Positions 17,202-25,644 of a stretch of DNA of 64,000 nt are shown here, one piece after another. The stretch spans positions 1-64,000 of the forward strand of contig NZ_MTAW01000132.1 of NCBI RefSeq assembly GCF_002154725.1, in the 5' to 3' direction. Origin of the DNA: Nostoc sp. 106C (lineage in GTDB: Bacteria; Cyanobacteriota; Cyanobacteriia; Cyanobacteriales; Nostocaceae). The stretch's first letter is position 1; each line of letters begins with the position of its first letter. The translations under genes were made by a program, and so were the position numbers. The notes under the pieces are model-generated. The model saw only the letters and a list, made by a program, of their open reading frames with translations, was not told the origin of the DNA and ran no database searches.

Positions 17202-17870
17202 ATGCAAACAGTCCGAGGAGTAACGGAATTAGAATATGCCTTTCTGTTTACTCTAAGAAAGGTAAATTCCATCAAATTAGAAGGTTTCAAACCATTTTTT
17301 AACGCTTTGCCTGTTGATCCTTACATAAAAGGCAACTATCGCTCTCGAAGATTATCTCGATTTACTGTTGTTGGGGATAGGTTAATTAAACTACCTCACG
17401 GTTATTTCTACCAAAGCAAAGATTACAATCCATTATTGGGAGATATTAAAAGAGAGTTTGCAGAATTAGATGATGCAATGCTAGATCTGGATATATTTAA
17501 AAGCCTTGTTTTAGCATTTACTGATTCTTGCAAACTTCATCCAGAAGCCGAAATAGGAGTTCATCAGATTAGAATTAGCTGTTCTCCTGATAATTTGGGT
17601 AATCCAGCGCCTGAAGGTATCCATAGAGATGGTACAGATTTTATCGGTATCTTCTCTGTTGATAGAGACAATATTGTCGGTGGAGAAACACATTTATATA
17701 CTGCTAATAAGGAAAAGCCCATTTTCAATAAAGTTCTCAATCCTGGCGAACTTTTATTAGTCAACGATCATGAATTTTTACACTTTACTACTCCTATTAA
17801 ACCAGAGATTGAGGCTCAAGGAACAAGGGATGTTTTTGTGCTGACTTCTCCAAGTTTGCTTTCTGATTAA
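17202..17870 (+). CDS. 2OG-Fe(II) dioxygenase family protein (PF10014-like)
   Basis: This 222-residue protein resembles the family that includes the free-amino-acid hydroxylase of L-isoleucine. It has the iron-binding HxD in EGIHRDGTDF (about residues 138-148) and the distal His in NDHEFLHFTTP (about residue 193), with GGETHLY between them. Such enzymes hydroxylate free amino acids using 2-oxoglutarate and O2. The gene is intact, but a thiamine-diphosphate decarboxylase remnant and a copy of its own 3' end lie just downstream, so it is the survivor of a decayed cluster. The substrate is unknown. Confidence 0.8.
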   Translation: MQTVRGVTELEYAFLFTLRKVNSIKLEGFKPFFNALPVDPYIKGNYRSRRLSRFTVVGDRLIKLPHGYFYQSKDYNPLLGDIKREFAELDDAMLDLDIFKSLVLAFTDSCKLHPEAEIGVHQIRISCSPDNLGNPAPEGIHRDGTDFIGIFSVDRDNIVGGETHLYTANKEKPIFNKVLNPGELLLVNDHEFLHFTTPIKPEIEAQGTRDVFVLTSPSLLSD

Positions 17871-18052
17871 TACTATTTAGAAATACAACCACAGATAAAT
17901 AGAGATAATCCATTGGTGCTTATCTGTGTTTGTACATAATTCAATCAACTTGAAATATTTGACAATCAAGTAAGATATGGGGAATTGAATGTAGTCATTT
18001 CCCCAGCTTTTTTATTTGGAATGGGAAATAATCTTGCCGATCTTCATATTAT

Positions 18053-18232
18053 GCATTTGCCGTTCCCGCTTGCTTGGGTGCTCAGTTTGTGAATCCTAAC
18101 GTCCATCCATTAATTTTGGTTGGCGATGGCGCATTCCAAATGACGGGAATGGAATTGTCTACAATCGCTCGCTATGGATTGAATCCGATTTTCATCGTAC
18201 TCAACAATCGTGGATATGGTACAGAGCGTCAG
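18053..18232 (+). pseudogene. Fragment of an indolepyruvate/pyruvate decarboxylase-type ThDP enzyme
   Basis: The frame reads [16 protein letters not shown], then [19 protein letters not shown] and [11 protein letters not shown]. This is the thiamine-diphosphate-binding block (GDGAFQMTG...N.GYG) near the C-terminus of indolepyruvate and pyruvate decarboxylases, which are normally about 550 residues. Only about 60 residues remain. Just upstream, in another frame, CLFGA/DLH-like residues can be made out, so indels have accumulated. The homology ends where the palindrome element begins. Confidence 0.75.
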
Positions 18233-18329
18233 GCTAATAGTCCAAGTCTACTGAAGTAGACTCAAGATTTTGAGGATATTTAGTCATCTTTAGATGACTT
18301 TTGCTATTAGCAAGGAACTTCAGTTCCTT
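18233..18329. repeat. Three consecutive 18-bp palindromes in a GCTAATAG-bounded element
   Basis: Each palindrome has 8-bp arms and a 2-base centre: AGTCTACTGAAGTAGACT (18245-18262), AGTCATCTTTAGATGACT (18282-18299) and AAGGAACTTCAGTTCCTT (18312-18329). The first two lie between GCTAATAG (18233-18240) and CTATTAGC (18304-18311). Partial relatives occur at 56023-56052 and 56330-56365. The element ends the decarboxylase homology, as expected for an insertion. Confidence 0.65.
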
Positions 18330-18440
18330 GCGGTAACAGGGTTTCGCGTTAAGTTGACACCAATGAGCATTGCTAAACCCTGAAGCGCGTATTTGTATCA
18401 TTATTAAGGTGAAATGGTATCAAAGCTTGACTCTCTTCTA

Positions 18441-18486
18441 ACCAGAGATTGAGGCTCAGGGATGTTTTTGTGCTGACTTCTCCAAG
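18441..18486 (+). pseudogene. Duplicate of the 3' end of the 2OG oxygenase gene
   Basis: This 46-bp stretch repeats bases 17801-17854 of the oxygenase gene (ACCAGAGATTGAGGCTCA ... CTGACTTCTCCAAG) almost exactly, but lacks 8 bases and so is out of frame. It shows that a second copy of the gene, or of its 3' end, once lay here. Confidence 0.8.
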
Positions 18487-18624
18487 AAGGAGAGAAATAA
18501 AAATGATCTCGCAAATGTGCAACGCCTGACGCTTATGAACTGTGTCATTAACATAGGAAATAAGCTAGAGTCACGGTGAATACTTACTATAGCCATAACT
18601 GACTGAGTTAAGTGAATAAAAGCT

Positions 18625-19893
18625 ATGTATGACGAATTCTATAATCGAGGATTGGAGAAAGCTAAGCAAAAAGACTACGCTGGAGCCATTGAGGAATTTA
18701 ATCGTGCTTTGCAGGCGACACCTTACTTTCCCGAAGCTTACTTGCAAAGGGGTTTGGCATATTATGACTCAGGGGAAATTCTCCAGGCTGTTTCTGATTA
18801 CACCGAAGCCCTAAAAATGAACCCCGAAAGTTTAGAAGCATATTATTCTCGGGCCTTAGCAAGGGTGGCGTTGAAAAATCTGCCGGGTGCGTTGGAAGAT
18901 GTGGAACGTGCTATTCGCCTTAATTCTAATTATGCCGCAGCTTATAGCCTGCGGGGGATGATACGGCGCAAACAGGGGTATATTCACGATGCGATCGCTA
19001 ATTTTAAAAAAGCGGCAGAATTATATCTAGCGCAAAAGGATAAAGAAAATTGTCGTCTGTGTTTGGAAAGAATTAAACAGCTACAACCACCAGAAAAACC
19101 GACTGTTCAGCCAGCAGTTTCTCCCAGCGTCACCATCAAATCCGAGAAGGACTATTTTACGCAACTATTAGACAAGGCAGAAAAGGGAGACACCCGCCAG
19201 GCGATTGAAGATTTAAACTGGGTGTTGCAAGCCGATCCGCAAGATGCCCAAGCTTATTGCTGTCGTGGAGTTGTGCGTTGCAAAATGGGTAACTATCAAG
19301 GTGCGATCGCCGATTTTAATCAAGCACTTAAATTAAATTTTCAAGACGCTATTGTCTATCGCAACCGAGGTAAAGCACGTTCCTTGTTAGGTGATTACCA
19401 AGGTGCGATCGCAGATTTTAATTCTGCACTGCAAATTCAACCCCAGGATGCCTTAGTGTATGTTGCCAGAGGTAACGCTTATCGCGCAATCAGCAATTAT
19501 ATTGGTGCAATTCAAGATTATTCCCAAGCACTACAAATTAATCCTGAAGATGCCCAAGCTTACTATAATCGCGGTATTGCCCATACTCTTCTAGAAGAAA
19601 TGCAACAAGCGATTGAAAATTATCAAAAAGCAGCAAGTATTTTTCTCGAAAAAGAAGATTGGGACAACTATCAACAAGTTTTAAATAGTCTTAACAAAAT
19701 TCAGAAGTCTCTTCCTGAAACCAAAAACCACAAATATAATCTTCTTCGTCAGCGATTGTTGCGTCTGGTTGGGGGACAGTGGGAAATTGCCCAAAGATTA
19801 ATTCAGCAAAAGAAAGATTACTATCCGCAGATGCCAGAAGAGTGGTATTTGCAAAAAGTAATTACAGAATTAGAACGCGATCGCGGTAATTAA
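18625..19893 (+). CDS. TPR repeat protein
   Basis: This 422-residue protein consists of two TPR blocks, about residues 3-150 and 180-350, separated by a P/K-rich linker. Repeats follow the usual pattern, for example AYLQRGLAYYDSGEILQAV and AYYNRGIAHTLLEEMQQAI. There is no signal peptide or membrane helix, so it should be cytosolic. The C-terminal 60 residues (RLLRLVGGQWEIAQRLIQQ) are typical of many cyanobacterial TPR proteins. TPR proteins scaffold complexes; no partner can be named. Confidence 0.85.
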   Translation: MYDEFYNRGLEKAKQKDYAGAIEEFNRALQATPYFPEAYLQRGLAYYDSGEILQAVSDYTEALKMNPESLEAYYSRALARVALKNLPGALEDVERAIRLNSNYAAAYSLRGMIRRKQGYIHDAIANFKKAAELYLAQKDKENCRLCLERIKQLQPPEKPTVQPAVSPSVTIKSEKDYFTQLLDKAEKGDTRQAIEDLNWVLQADPQDAQAYCCRGVVRCKMGNYQGAIADFNQALKLNFQDAIVYRNRGKARSLLGDYQGAIADFNSALQIQPQDALVYVARGNAYRAISNYIGAIQDYSQALQINPEDAQAYYNRGIAHTLLEEMQQAIENYQKAASIFLEKEDWDNYQQVLNSLNKIQKSLPETKNHKYNLLRQRLLRLVGGQWEIAQRLIQQKKDYYPQMPEEWYLQKVITELERDRGN

Positions 19894-19951
19894 GAGAATT
19901 TATCTATTGCTTCTTTTAAGTCTACATTCACAATTTATTTGCCATTTCCTG

Positions 19952-20386
19952 CTATTTATTTTTTCTATCCAGGTATATCTTGAAGCCTAATCCACTGCCA
20001 AATCCACCACCAAATATTATCAGGATTCTAAGAATATCCTGATAAACTGCTACATCCTTATTTACTAAAAAAACAGTTAAAAATACAAAAACAGCTAGAA
20101 AAATAAAAATAGAAATTAAATTATATTTTCTGGCTTGTTGTGCGTCTATAAAAGCTCTTTCGCTATCTTTATCTACGCTCTCAAGTATTTTTGTGATGTG
20201 TTGTTGATTAATTTTATCTAGAATTGGTGAACTAGAAGAAGTAGATAATCTACTCATTGAGAGAAATGTTTTTATTTCCCTCTTGATTTCTGGTGGAAGA
20301 CTTTCTAATTCTTCAGGAAGTTTCTCTATATATCCACTTTCAAGAGCCTGATTATCTTTATTTAGTTCATTTTCTTGTTCAGACAT
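19952..20386 (-). CDS. DUF2335-like small membrane protein
   Basis: The 144-residue protein has an acidic soluble N-terminal half and two hydrophobic helices at about residues 90-110 and 118-135, joined by a short loop. The segment ITKILESVDKDSERAF with the following QQARKYNLI resembles DUF2335 membrane proteins, in which a conserved Q..HR-like helix precedes the membrane hairpin. The next gene upstream on the same strand ends 49 bp away, so the two probably form a pair. The function of DUF2335 proteins is unknown. Confidence 0.6.
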   Translation of the reverse strand: MSEQENELNKDNQALESGYIEKLPEELESLPPEIKREIKTFLSMSRLSTSSSSPILDKINQQHITKILESVDKDSERAFIDAQQARKYNLISIFIFLAVFVFLTVFLVNKDVAVYQDILRILIIFGGGFGSGLGFKIYLDRKNK

Positions 20387-20435
20387 ATCAATTTAACTTA
20401 AAAACTTTATAGTTAGCTTCCTCTTAAAATTAATT

Positions 20436-20744
20436 TTACTTATTAGTAAGATACTTTTCTATCGCAAAAGACAACTTTGATTCCCAAAAATCAATTATTT
20501 TCTGTTCAACCACAGTTTGAACTCTTGCTTCTACTTCATTTTCAATAAAAATAGAGCAAGCATAATGAACTAAAGCTTCAAATGCCCGATCGCTAATTTC
20601 TCCATTTTTATTTAAATAGGAAAAATAAGACACAATACTCTTGAGCCTTAAAAGTCTTGCTTCTGGAGAAGATCTACGAGAAAGTTCTAAGTCTTTTCTA
20701 GATGCAAAATTTGATATTGCATTATTTTTCTCACTTAAAAACAC
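20436..20744 (-). CDS. Small helical protein, partner of the DUF2335-like gene
   Basis: This 102-residue protein starts at a GTG and is predicted to be all-helical and soluble. It contains ARLLRLKSIVSYFSYL and the block GEISDRAFEALVHYACSIF. No known domain is recognised. Its position upstream of the two-helix membrane protein on the same strand suggests a two-gene operon. The AT-rich codon use is shared by both genes and differs from the neighbouring TPR and peptidase genes, which hints at recent acquisition. Confidence 0.5.
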   Translation of the reverse strand: MFLSEKNNAISNFASRKDLELSRRSSPEARLLRLKSIVSYFSYLNKNGEISDRAFEALVHYACSIFIENEVEARVQTVVEQKIIDFWESKLSFAIEKYLTNK

Positions 20745-21039
20745 AGGATTTTTTTCAACCTCATCTTTTATTAAGATTAGCAGAAGTTGTTTAACTATAT
20801 ATTAAATCTAGCAGCCTAAAAGCAAATATATTTTAACTTTATTTCATAAGTATATTCAAATTTTTAATAAAATGCATTATGTATTTGTTCGTTACAAACC
20901 CAAAAGAATATAGTTAGAACTAACCAGCATCTAGAATAATAAACCGTATTATTGTCACGTTAATAAGCTGCAACATTTATAATAACCTGGTATATCGAAC
21001 TTTATTTCTGTTATTGCAAAAATTTGCGATAATCAGCAA

Positions 21040-22992
21040 ATGCGATTTTTTTCCAAGTTTTTTACTACCTTCATTGCAGTATTACTACTGCCCATTCTCA
21101 TGGTTTCTGCCCAAAATCCTACGATTAATCCAGGAGAAAACCTTGTAACTGAAGGTATCCTACCGATACCTACATCACTGACAGAAACTGTAGACCGCTA
21201 CACTCAGTTTCGCTCAGCTGGTCTTGCTAGTTGGCATCCTAGCCGCCGCGAAATGTTGATTGCGACGCGTTTTGGTGATGTACCCCAAGTACATTTGGTG
21301 AAATTTCCTCTGGGAAGTCGCAAGCAGTTGACGTTCTTCCCAGAACGAGTTAACGGCGGAACTTTTCAACCCACTGAAGGCAAGTATTTTGTTTTTAGTA
21401 AAGATACTGGTGGTAATGAGTTTAACCAAAATTACCGTTATGAATTAGCGACAGGGGAGATTGCACTCCTAACTGATGGTAAGTCAAAAAATAGTCGCGG
21501 TGTGTGGTCGAATCGCGGAGATAGAATGATTTACACCTCCACCCGCCGCACAGGGAAAGATTATGATTTTTACATTATCGACCCAAAAAATCCGCAAAGC
21601 GATCGCTTGTTAGCGCAGGTAGAAGGCGGCGGTTGGGGTACTTTGGATTGGTCACCAGACGACCGTCAATTGTTAGCGCAGGAATACATTTCCGCTAATG
21701 AAAGCTATCTTTGGTTGATTGATACTCAGTCGGGTGAGAAGAAATTAGTCACACCCAAGGGAGGTAAGGAAAAAGTCGCCTATTATAGTGGCGCATTTAG
21801 TAAAGATGGTAAGGGTTTGTATGCCATCACTGACCGCGACTTTGAATTTTCCCGATTGGCATACATTGACTTAGCAACATTACAGCACACCTATCTCACC
21901 AGTAACATTCCTTGGAATGTAGAAGACTTCGACCTTTCTTATGATGGTAAACACATTGCCTTTGTCACCAATGAAGACGGGGCTGGTGTGCTGCATCTTT
22001 TGGAGACAGCCACAGGTAAAGAAAAGCCACTGCCAAAGTTACCTATAGGAGATATATATGGTGTTAATTGGCATCGCAATAACCAAGATTTAGGCTTTAC
22101 CTTAGTTTCGGCGCGAACAACTGCCGATGTTTACTCCTTAAATATCCTCAGCAACAAAATTGAACGCTGGACAGAAAGTGAGACAGGCGGCTTAAATACA
22201 GAGAATTTCCCCGAAGCTCAACTAGTACGCTGGAAGAGTTTCGATAATAAAACCATCTCCGGCTTTTTGTATCGTCCCCCCGCTAAATTTAAAGGTAAGC
22301 GCCCAGTAATTATTGATATTCATGGGGGGCCGGAAAGCCAGTTTCGTCCATCATTTTTAGGGCGAATTAATTACTACCTCAACGAATTGGGTGTGGCGAT
22401 CCTGTTTCCCAACGTCAGAGGTTCGAGTGGTTACGGCAAAAACTTCTTAAAGTTAGACAACGGCTATCAACGGGAAGACTCAGTTAAGGATATCGGCGCA
22501 TTACTAGACTGGATTGCGACTCAACCAGACTTAGATAAAGACCGGATTTTAGTCACAGGGGGAAGCTATGGTGGCTATATGTCCTTGGCAGTTGCGACTA
22601 AATATGGTGACAGAATTCGTGCTTCTATAGATATAGTGGGCATTTCTAACTTCGTCACCTTCTTAGAAAAAACCGAAAGTTATCGCCGTGATTTACGACG
22701 AGTAGAATACGGCGACGAACGCGACCCCAAAATGCGAGAATTCTTGTTGAAGATTTCACCTTTGAATAATGCCACTAGCATTAAGAAACCGCTATTCGTG
22801 ATTCACGGCAAGAATGACCCCCGCGTTCCCCTTAATGAAGCTGAACAAATTGTGGCAACAGTGAAAAATAATCAAGTGCCAGTTTGGTATTTGATGGCGA
22901 AGGATGAAGGACACGGGTTTAGTAAGAAGAAAAATATTGACTACCAATTCTATGCAACGGTGATGTTTGTCAAAGAATTTTTATTGAAGTAG
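21040..22992 (+). CDS. S9-family serine peptidase (prolyl oligopeptidase/acylaminoacyl-peptidase type), exported
   Basis: The 650-residue protein begins with a signal peptide (hydrophobic helix, VSAQ near residue 25). Residues 50-370 form a beta-propeller of WD/PD40-like blades (YFVFSKDTGGNEFNQNY, LDWSPDDRQLL). The C-terminal third is an alpha/beta hydrolase with nucleophile motif GGSYGGYM near residue 509, acid in NDPRVP, and His in DEGHGFSKKKN. These are the S9 triad residues. Such enzymes cleave short peptides; export suggests a periplasmic role in peptide turnover or nutrition. Confidence 0.9.
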   Translation: MRFFSKFFTTFIAVLLLPILMVSAQNPTINPGENLVTEGILPIPTSLTETVDRYTQFRSAGLASWHPSRREMLIATRFGDVPQVHLVKFPLGSRKQLTFFPERVNGGTFQPTEGKYFVFSKDTGGNEFNQNYRYELATGEIALLTDGKSKNSRGVWSNRGDRMIYTSTRRTGKDYDFYIIDPKNPQSDRLLAQVEGGGWGTLDWSPDDRQLLAQEYISANESYLWLIDTQSGEKKLVTPKGGKEKVAYYSGAFSKDGKGLYAITDRDFEFSRLAYIDLATLQHTYLTSNIPWNVEDFDLSYDGKHIAFVTNEDGAGVLHLLETATGKEKPLPKLPIGDIYGVNWHRNNQDLGFTLVSARTTADVYSLNILSNKIERWTESETGGLNTENFPEAQLVRWKSFDNKTISGFLYRPPAKFKGKRPVIIDIHGGPESQFRPSFLGRINYYLNELGVAILFPNVRGSSGYGKNFLKLDNGYQREDSVKDIGALLDWIATQPDLDKDRILVTGGSYGGYMSLAVATKYGDRIRASIDIVGISNFVTFLEKTESYRRDLRRVEYGDERDPKMREFLLKISPLNNATSIKKPLFVIHGKNDPRVPLNEAEQIVATVKNNQVPVWYLMAKDEGHGFSKKKNIDYQFYATVMFVKEFLLK

Positions 22993-23961
22993 TCAATATA
23001 AGTAGTTGCACAAATTTAAATTCAATGGTGGAGAGAGGGAACAGGAAACGGGGAATAGTGAAAAAAGTTGTGTAATTAATTGTGTGTGACTACTTAAACA
23101 GTTTTCTCATAGACCCAACAATAGCCCACAGGCTGGAAGCTTGGGGCTATTAATGAAGAGTATGAAGGCAAAAATATCGCGATCGCGAGTGCAAGAATTA
23201 CTGATATGAGTTAGCAAACAAGTAAATTGAGAATGTATTTTGCCTTTTGCTTGCGGAAAACACTAAAATGAGTGCGTGATTTACCGAAATGAGTAAGCGT
23301 TAAGGCATTTTGAGTAGACGTTAAGGCATTTTAACTGCGGAAAACACTAAAATGAGTGCGTGATTTACTAAAATGAGTAGGCGTTAAGGCATTTTGAGTA
23401 GACGTTAAGGCATTTTACTTGCGGAAAACACCAAAATGAGAAGGTGTTAAGGCATTTGATGAACTCGTTAAAGTATTTCACTTACTTGAAATGCCATTTC
23501 AAGAACTTAATTAAGCAAAATATTAAAGTAATAGACCATTTTTGCTGACTTAAATAAAATTTAGGTATTTTTCGATATAGTGAGCAGTTATAGCGATCGC
23601 CATAATCTCAAATTTAAACTGGTTGCGATCGCTGTTTGGTTAGGGGATGCCTCTGTCTTATACCATTTTAGATTTTAGATTTTGGATTTTGGATTCAGAA
23701 TCGCTGTCTGTGGCTATGTTCTGTCAATCTATCTATATCAATCATTTTGTGAATTGGTCTTAATACTTTTGCTGCCATTTGGTCGAACTATAATGTGACA
23801 GTTATGGTTCAGGCTTTAAAGCAGAGTCCTGTGATATTCTTGCTAAAACAAAAAACAATCTATTTGCTGTATTAGAACTAGTTAGGCAGTTAAGGCGGAC
23901 TGCCATCCTATTTCGCTTTTTATATTGTCTATAATTACAAAAGTCTAAATAGTAACACGCC
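22993..23961. other. Intergenic 1 kb with an 84-bp tandem repeat
   Basis: No gene is seen. An imperfect inverted repeat AATAGCCC/GGGCTATT lies near 23120-23153. The 84-bp tandem repeat occupies 23252-23455. A short AT-rich series (ATTTTAGATTTTAGATTTTGGATTTTGG) near 23665-23692 is a microsatellite-like stretch. Confidence 0.6.
23252..23455. repeat. 84-bp tandem repeat, about 2.4 copies, with internal 22-bp repeats
   Basis: Units begin TGCGGAAAACAC at 23252, 23336 and 23420, exactly 84 bp apart. Inside each unit the string GTTAAGGCATTTT occurs twice after GAGTA, so the unit itself arose from a shorter repeat. The spaced GTTAAGGCATTT boxes resemble iterons in spacing, but no replication gene is nearby. 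The copies differ at a few positions only. Confidence 0.85.
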
Positions 23962-24201
23962 GTGACCTTCGATTTGACTATTCCTCGTTCTGCTGGCGAA
24001 CCACTCAACCTTACTGTCAGCGTGGGAGAAAACCTATTCATTCTTGGTGCTAACGGTACTGGCAAGTCCAGTTTAATGCAACGGTTATATACTCCTCATC
24101 ACGCTAATGCGCGATGGATATCGGCCCATCGCCAAAACTGGTTTTCTTCCAATGCAATGGATTTGATCTTGCAACAACGCACCCTTCTACTAGCAATTTG
24201 A
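23962..24201 (+). pseudogene. N-terminal fragment of an AAA/ABC-type ATPase
   Basis: A GTG-started frame of 79 residues contains the Walker A motif ILGANGTGKSSLMQRLY near residues 30-46, after a beta-strand lead (LNLTVSVGENLF). The frame stops soon after WISAHRQNWFSSN. No Walker B, signature or sensor motif follows in any frame, and the next 230 bp are non-coding. It is therefore the broken start of a longer ATPase of the kind found in conflict or repair systems. Confidence 0.65.
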
Positions 24202-24378
24202 TACTATTAACAAAGTGGATGTCGCCTACAATCCAACTTAAGCGATCGCAAAACTATCAGATTATAAAACCTGTGCAAGCCAAGCGCGATCGCTAACCTG
24301 CAAATATTTTTACAGAAAGCGATACCTACGGTAAGCTACGCTAACGCATTCTATCTTTATTGCCCACATGAAAAGATC

Positions 24379-24408
24379 TTGAGTCAATAACTGACGAAAA
24401 AGTTATAT
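24379..24408 (+). promoter_or_regulatory. Candidate promoter of the phd/vapC operon
   Basis: TTGAGT (24379-24384) and TTATAT (24403-24408) are separated by 18 bases. Between them is GTCAATAACTGAC, a small inverted repeat (GTCA/TGAC) that could be an operator for antitoxin autoregulation. The antitoxin start lies 31 bases downstream. This is consensus matching by eye only. Confidence 0.3.
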
Positions 24409-24439
24409 TCAAAACATCGGGTTTTGGTAAAGACTATCA

Positions 24440-24667
24440 ATGCACCAAGTTAATTTGCAAGAAGCTGAGACTCACCTAGCAGAACTAATTGAAGAGGCGG
24501 CTGCTGGAGAAGAAGTCATCATCACGCGCAATGATGGGACATCTTTCAAAATTGTGCCGCTTGGTGGAATAGAAGCACGCCCCAAGTTTGGTAGTGCTAG
24601 AGGTTTAGTGAAAATGTCAGATGATTTTGATGAGCCGTTGGCAGATTTTGAGGAATACGCTCCATGA
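24440..24667 (+). CDS. Phd/YefM-family antitoxin
   Basis: The 75-residue protein begins MHQVNLQEAETHLAELIEEA and has GEEVIITRNDGTSFKIVPL, the standard Phd/YefM DNA-binding fold (insert a helix, then a beta hairpin). The C-terminal part (KMSDDFDEPLADFEEY) is acidic and matches the toxin-binding tail seen with PIN toxins in cyanobacteria. Its last codons overlap the start of the toxin gene (ATGA), so translation is coupled. Confidence 0.9.
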   Translation: MHQVNLQEAETHLAELIEEAAAGEEVIITRNDGTSFKIVPLGGIEARPKFGSARGLVKMSDDFDEPLADFEEYAP

Positions 24668-25050
24668 GGCTCCTGCTCGACACTCATACGTTTTTATGGT
24701 TCATTGAAGGCAATTTCAATCTCAGTAATACTGCAAAAAACCTGATTGAGGATCGAGGAAATCAAAGATTTTTGAGCATTGCGAGTCTTTGGGAAATTTC
24801 TATCAAGGTCAGTATTGACAAGCTAAAACTAGAAATAACTTTTACTGAGTTGGTCAAGCAACAAGTTTATGGTAACGCTATTGAATTGCTTGAAATACGA
24901 CCTGAACATTTAGATGAGTTATCAAAGCTGCCTTTTTACCATAAAGATCCATTTGATCGGCTCATAATTTCTCAAAGTTTGGTAGAGAGCATACCTATAA
25001 TTACTAGAGACAGTGTGTTTGAAAGTTATCCTGTGCAGATATTATGGTGA
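24664..25050 (+). CDS. vapC: PIN-domain toxin of a Phd/VapC pair
   Basis: The 128-residue PIN domain has D6 in LLLDTHTFLW, E44 in SLWEISIK, D98 in HKDPFDRLIISQ and D116 in IITRDSVFE. All four acidic positions of the metal site are present, so the enzyme should be active as a ribonuclease. The start overlaps the antitoxin stop by four bases. The pair is unrelated in sequence to the vapBC pair at 1.3-2.0 kb. Confidence 0.9.
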   Translation: MRLLLDTHTFLWFIEGNFNLSNTAKNLIEDRGNQRFLSIASLWEISIKVSIDKLKLEITFTELVKQQVYGNAIELLEIRPEHLDELSKLPFYHKDPFDRLIISQSLVESIPIITRDSVFESYPVQILW

Positions 25051-25233
25051 ATTGTACTGCGTTTCTATGGAATAAAAGTTATTGGTAAAAGTCGAAGTCG
25101 CAAAGCGATCGCCAAATTACCGCAACTCTCATTTTGAAGCTAGCGATCGCTTAAATATAACTCTAAATCCTCAAGAGGAGTTAGGGCTTCAGCATATACT
25201 AGAAAAGTAAGACTAGAGGAATCTTGCTCTCAA

Positions 25234-25566
25234 ATGCTACTTGTCCCAACTACTGACCCGATTCCGCTTGTCACTGATGCTAATGGCGTTGTCCGTATTA
25301 GTAAAACTCGCGTAACTTTAGATACAGTTATTACAGCTTTTCTGGAAGGGGCTAAAGCAGAAGAAATCAAGGAGCAGTATCCATCGCTTCAACTGTCCGA
25401 TATTTATTCTGTGATTGGCTATTACTTACGACATCAAGCCGAAGTAGATGAATATCTTCTAGAACGTCAGCGTCTTGCTAGTAATGTTCATCAAGAAGCT
25501 GAGAGACGTTTTAACGCTGTTGGGATACGCGATCGCTTATTGGCGAGACGCAACCGCAACGCATAG
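25234..25566 (+). CDS. DUF433 protein (antitoxin-like)
   Basis: This 110-residue protein contains the DUF433 core: ISKTRVTLDTVITAFLEGAKAEEIKEQYPSL is present in pieces, with LSDIYSVIGYYLRHQAEVDEYL. DUF433 is a winged-helix-like domain usually encoded just upstream of a DUF5615 PIN-like protein, with which it forms a presumed toxin-antitoxin pair. Here no DUF5615 gene follows, because a convergent Uma2 gene comes next. It is either an orphan antitoxin or the toxin has been lost. Confidence 0.85.
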   Translation: MLLVPTTDPIPLVTDANGVVRISKTRVTLDTVITAFLEGAKAEEIKEQYPSLQLSDIYSVIGYYLRHQAEVDEYLLERQRLASNVHQEAERRFNAVGIRDRLLARRNRNA

Positions 25567-25644
25567 GAATCAACTAAATACAAGCAGACCAGCAGAATGG
25601 TGTTTGCAGAACTTGGGCGATCGCATCTTTTAACCAAAGCTATT

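Larger units (their letters stand above)
17871..18624. other. Remnant region between oxygenase and TPR genes
   Basis: In order, this 754-bp stretch holds an imperfect CACAGATAA/TTATCTGTG hairpin (17890-17928), a decarboxylase fragment (18053-18232), a run of three small palindromes (18233-18329) and a partial copy of the 3' end of the preceding oxygenase gene (18441-18486). No intact gene is present. Confidence 0.7.
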
